64,000 nt of DNA, from NCBI GenBank assembly GCA_029216955.1, contig JANAVB010044017.1, forward strand, positions 7,174,502-7,238,501, written 5' to 3'. Position numbers and translations under genes: made by a program. The notes below the pieces were generated by a model. The model ran no database searches. It saw only the letters and a program-made list of their open reading frames with translations, and was not told the DNA's origin. Source of the stretch: Iris pallida. Its lineage: Eukaryota; Streptophyta; Magnoliopsida; Asparagales; Iridaceae. How positions within the stretch are numbered: position 1 is the stretch's first letter; each line of letters starts with the position of its first letter. Positions 60,035 through 64,000 of the stretch are shown piece after piece.

Positions 60035-60931
60035 TGTTTGCAAAAACAAAAGTATGAAACTTTATTGATACAAACTTTGTAAAGATTACAAGAATTCTGG
60101 AAAAGTACAATTGTAGGAATCTAATCTAGAAGATGATTGCTTTATCCCTTGGAGGATGTGAACTTTGAAGACAGTAGCCTCTGAAGTTGATTTTAAGGCA
60201 AAAGCCTCGGAGAATTGAAGGCAAAAGCCTCGGAAGAATGCAGCAGCACTTGGACAAGAACTCCTGGACTCTCTGATAATTCTGAACTTTATTTGTGATT
60301 TCTGATCTCTGATCCCCTTGAATGGAGACTTGAAACTCTATTTATAGAGTTCTAGAAATAACTAACTTTTAGTTATTCTAGACTGCGCATGATGGATTGT
60401 GCATGAATTGGATTATGCAACAGTAGACTGTGCAGGCAGTTGTCTGATCATGAGCCAACTGTCTTAGACACATGGCATCATTTAATTGAAATACGCATGA
60501 TCGTGCATAGACGGTTGCCACGTAATGAGCAATTGATGGCATGAATGCCACGTATATATTGTCAGTTGTGTTGATAGAGCGCGCAACCTGAATTACGCTG
60601 ACTTTGGATTACGCAGGCATGGATTGCGCCAATATGGATTGTGCATCCAATAGGCTGACCGATTGTGCTATCAGCTGTCCTCGAGCATCGTACTGCACGA
60701 TTAAACAAACAGTCGCCTCGTTCTCCGTGCTGTCAGCTGTCAAAAGATTTGATTGTGTCAGGTAATGATGATGATTTGCCACGTCAGCCTGCTCACTTGA
60801 GAGTGTGCGCAGTCTAGTGTGCGCAATCTGTATACTGCACAATCTGATGTCTGCGTAGTTTATTTAAAAGATTCATTTCTTGATCTTCATGACTTTGTTG
60901 ATATGTGCAACTTGATTTTTTAGGACCTATA
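60035..60931 (-). repeat. Element E 3' LTR
   Basis: From TGTTTGCAAAAAC to TAGGACCTATA (CA changed to TA), about 897 bases. Blocks match the D LTR. A minus-strand TATA box (CTCTATAAATAGAG) is at 60337-60350. Words such as TGCGCAAT, ATTGCGC and ATTACGC recur through its distal part and beyond to 61630. Confidence 0.78.
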
Positions 60932-60946
60932 AGACCCCCTTCAAAG
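60932..60946 (-). other. Element E polypurine tract
   Basis: AGACCCCCTTCAAAG on the plus strand, identical to 32382-32396 in element D. Confidence 0.85.
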
Positions 60947-61097
60947 TTTTCGAAAGTTGAACTTATTCAAAATTTTGAAGTACTTTAAATTTTGAAATTT
61001 TAATCAAATTGCGCATGTACTGAGCTGTCTGCACAATCGGATGGATCAGTCCTACTTTTTTGGCGCAATCTATGGCAGCCGTTATTCTTTGAAAAAC

Positions 61098-61107
61098 TAT
61101 AAATAGT
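61098..61107 (+). promoter_or_regulatory. Plus-strand TATA box before the antisense PMD gene
   Basis: CTATAAATAG about 95 bases before the ATG at 61201, directed away from the LTR and against the element's own transcription. A tiny upstream frame (ATG at 61137, three codons) lies in the presumed leader. Confidence 0.6.
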
Positions 61108-61200
61108 TCTCTTCGATATTCATTTCATTCTTTACCATGCTTTTGTGATCTGAGAGAAAAGTCTCGAGCTATTCCTTCCTTTCTTCTCCACCGAATATCC

Positions 61201-64000
61201 ATGGCTCCCAAGCGATCCTCCGCCGCTGCCAAGGGCAAGGCCCCCGCCGAGTCTTCGGCTAGGGTGGCACGACGTCCTTCTCGCCACGAGACTGCGTATC
61301 CCACGGTGCAAGGTAGATAACCCAATAAAAAACTCTTTTTAGGGTTTTTGATTTCATTGTTCTTCATAATCCATCTCTTTTTAGAGATGTGATCATACTG
61401 TGCCACCCTTTTTAGGGTTTTGGTTGCACGAAACCATTTATTCTTTATTTTTATGAAGAATAATTTCTTGCGCAATCGGTTGAACTGCGCTGGCAAAAGT
61501 CGGCGCAATTTGCTGTTTTGCGCGAAACTGCCAGCGCAATCTGATGACTGTTTTGCTGCGTAGTCTGATTGCTGTGCGGTTTGATGATTGCGTAATCTGA
61601 TATTGCGCAATCTGATGGTTGTGCAGTCTAATGGTTGCATTCTTGATTTTTCCTTGTGCTGAATTTTTTTGTTTTCTCTGTTTGATGCAGTTAATACCAG
61701 AGAAGATCCAGGGTATGAGAACTTAGGGACTCTTTCAGAATCAGAATACAAAGAGGACCTGTCCCATGTGCACTATCCACAGTATGATCTACCAGCTTCC
61801 CACCAAGCTATCTTGGTAGCCCAAGATAATAAAACTCTGTTATGTATGATAAATGGGCAACCTTTGGAGTCGGTAGATGCCATTATTCACAAGAAGCCTC
61901 TATTTTTGTTTGGTGAGGCTTTTGAGAAGAGCTCTTAGCCAAGGCCACGGATGGAAGAACGGATTGTCCATCAGAAAGACATGATAATCTCAATACCAGA
62001 TGTCTTCCGCTGCCTCCCCTTATCTCGATATGCTCATGCAAGCTATCCGAAGAAAATGGAATGGAATCTCACACCTTTTCAGGATGTCCATCCAGGAAAG
62101 ATTTATGTGAAGAAGGGATCTGATAAGAAAGACATGTTCTATAGTTCTTCGGAACGATATAGTGTCTTGCTCAGAGGTTTAAAGCCCGGTTGTATTTCGT
62201 CGGAAAATTCTTCTTTGTTAATGCCCGTGAGAGTTCCAATATTTACAAATGAGTTCATGAAAGTCGAAGGGAGGTATCCAGATCAAGACCTCAGATTAAC
62301 TGGACTGGTGAATCCAGACTTTAAGAGATGGAATTGTATAGCAAACTGGATTTTGACAAAGTTTGAAGACAAACTTCAACAGATTAACTTGTATCAAGCC
62401 GTGCATGCCACTGTTTACGATTTTTCTTCTAATTCGCATCTATTCCTAGCTCTAGCAGAGAGATACAATTACAGGATAGGGACTTTTATGACTCCCTGCG
62501 GAGAGATCGGGTTTGCCCTTCACGAGATGCAGTACATCTCTTACTTGCCGATGGGGGATGCCCCGTATGAGGAATTTGTCCCAACTAATGATGAATTGGA
62601 CAAACTTCAAAAAAAGAACACAGACATGGTAGCAGCCTTCGAAGAACTGCTATGTCATTATAAATCTGTTCTCTGTTTTACGAAAGTGGTACATCTAATA
62701 CCTGCTATTCATCCAAATGGTTGCCTTATCTGTTCCTCAACCATATTAAAGAAAGAAGACCAAGGAACATGATAACTGCTATCCTGACTTCTTTAAACCA
62801 CTGAGCAGCACTGAAGTGGTGAAGTTGATGGAGTTAAGTGGGGATTTGGATAAAAAGATCAAGGACGATTATCAATATCCTCCTCTAAGGAAAGGAGACA
62901 CTCTCGAGAGTTATATGAGAGTGGGATACCGATTCATGTCAAAAGAAGCCCAATTAGCAGGATTTCTGACGTACTGGCTCCGTCGGTTCGTCGTCCCTGG
63001 ATCAAGTGCCGTAGACCGCTTCCATCGCGGTGTTCTTTTTGCCGCCGTTCGATTAGTCTTCGGCTACAAGATGGATCTCTTATCGGCAATGACTTGTAGA
63101 TTGAACGCTGGTCTCCGCCTGTACGTCAATTTGATGTTGAAAGCTAAAGGCGAGAAAGAGTTTCCTCAGCTAGAATTGTCGTATACTTATCTGTTCGGGT
63201 GGTTGCTTCTACACCATCCTACTTTGATGGACCCCACATGGGACCAGTCGGTGGCAGCTTTTTGCGAAGATACTCCCAAGGTAAGTGGAAATACAGTTCT
63301 TTGAGGGATTGCAGATATGCTTTGAACCTTGGTAAAGGGTGGAACTTCTATTGCACTTATCCTCCAGCCGGATATGAACAAATGTCGACCAACATGGTTG
63401 ACTCAAAGATACAGCCTTTGAGCCGTACAGCTTTTAATTGGTTGAAGACAATTCGTCCATCCCACTTGGTATATCGATTTGAAGAAGAATGCTTCATGGA
63501 GCCATATCTTCCCAGCCGGTTTGCTCGGCAGTTTGGATATGACCAATTCTACGTAGGTAATGCCATCACATGCCTACAAGGAAAAGATTTCTTGATAGAT
63601 GGAGCCCAAGCTTGGGCTTATTACAATGCTCGAGATACGAAAGCAACGTTCTCGATGCCGGTGAATAGTAGTCATGGCCCTCGTATGCTGTTCACCTATT
63701 CGGTGTTCTATACATCAGCGAACACTTTTGCAGAGAACTTCAATCTTGCGGATAGCTTCGCCTTTGCAATGAGATTGAGGAAGGGAGGAGTCATCATGTC
63801 AATTCTAGGTAATGATGAGGTGCACGAGCCAGTGGATGCACACTTAGAAATTTCGAAGGATGCTATGTTCCCTGAAGAGGTTAACGCGCCACTGCATGTT
63901 TCTTTGAAGGTTGCTAAATCTCCTGCCAAAAAGAGAAGGAGAGAGGAGCCTTCTGTCCCAGCTGCGAAGAAGAAACTGATCTTGGATCATTCTTCAGAAA
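61201..64000 (+). pseudogene. Antisense gene in element E: plant mobile domain (PMD)-like protein, runs off the window
   Basis: The ATG at 61201 opens MAPKRSSAAAKGKAP, a basic, alanine-rich start. The frame joins across an intron (61313-61690) to exon 2. Exon 2 holds SHLFLALAERYNYRIGTFMT, PCGEIGFALHEMQYISYLPM (near 62430-62550), which fits the PMD pattern 'L..ALVERW...T.TF..P.GE...TLEDV..L..LP', and later AQLAGFLTYWLRRFVVPGSS with LFAAVRLVFGYKMDLL (62940-63090), the second PMD block. The end near 63920-63980 is rich in lysine and arginine (SPAKKRRREEPSVPAAKKKL), NLS-like. Lesions: in-frame TAG 61936-61938, a frame change at 62747-62772, another before 63281. PMD proteins are known in plants as nuclear MAIN/MAIL1-type proteins and as transposon cargo. 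I infer a captured host domain. Confidence 0.75.
61313..61690 (+). other. Intron of the antisense PMD gene
   Basis: Donor CAAG/GTAGAT after 61312, acceptor TTTGATGCAG/TT at 61690. The tract before the acceptor is T-rich (TTTTTTTGTTTTCTCTG). Exon 1 (112 bases) leaves one base, and exon 2 picks up exactly in the frame that stays open, which supports the call. The intron carries several TGCGCAATCTG-like words. Confidence 0.7.

Larger units (their letters stand above)
60035..64000 (-). mobile_element. Element E: Tat-like Ty3/Gypsy, left end only
   Basis: A 3' LTR (60035-60931), polypurine tract (60932-60946) and an antisense gene (from 61201) in the same order as in element D. By this order pol should follow beyond 64000 on the minus strand. 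LTR and polypurine tract align with D; no pol is in view, so lineage is inferred from that similarity. Confidence 0.75.

Noticed and set aside
63281..63296. Second intron starting at AAG/GTAAGT with AG 16 bases later
   Set aside because: Far too short for a plant intron and the frame after it closes soon; a frame change is more likely.

Overview
This window is a block of nested retrotransposons from a flowering-plant nuclear genome. Reverse transcriptase, integrase, RNase H and gag fragments fill it. Primer binding sites match plant initiator tRNA-Met (GCTCTGATACCA on the plus strand for minus-strand elements), and the lineages are those of angiosperms: SIRE-like and Tork-like Copia, Athila-like and Tat-like Gypsy, Del/Tekay-like LTRs and L1-type LINEs. 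I could not identify the species. The C-rich codons of the LINEs would suit a monocot, but weakly. I see no convincing single-copy host gene, rRNA, tRNA or CRISPR.

Layout. 1-1347 is the 3' end of a long LTR. A minus-strand SIRE-like Copia element (Copia A, 1490-16466, target duplication TAATT) carries an extra ORF after pol, and its 5' LTR was split inside an (AT)n tract by a plus-strand LINE (10118-15452). After an unassigned stretch (16472-18440) comes a damaged Tork-like Copia element whose LTR (19193-41180) is split by a second SIRE-like element, Copia B (19761-41087). Inside the gag of Copia B lies an Athila-like Gypsy element (25255-38290), and inside its protease lies a Tat-like Gypsy element D (31312-37957). 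That is four nested levels. Tork pol remnants (41330-44065) end at a 13-base run of N, where a second LINE begins (44079-58097). This LINE is split by a very unusual element F (45139-55892, TSD GTCCC) with two LTRs of about 4.86 kb around an internal region of only 1.04 kb. The right end holds (TA)n blocks, LTR-like sequence and the left end of another Tat-like element, E (60035 to beyond 64000).

How parts work together. The most interesting system is in the Tat-like elements D and E. Between the 3' LTR/polypurine tract and the end of pol they carry a gene in antisense orientation, with its own TATA box. In E this gene has a clear GT-AG intron and encodes a plant mobile domain (PMD)-like protein with a basic, NLS-like tail. 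In D the antisense reading frame converges tail-to-tail on pol, with a perfect AT-rich palindrome carrying AATAAA on both strands between them. Most other coding regions are broken by stops and frameshifts. The giant-LTR element F, with near-identical LTRs and an exact TSD, looks like the youngest insertion.
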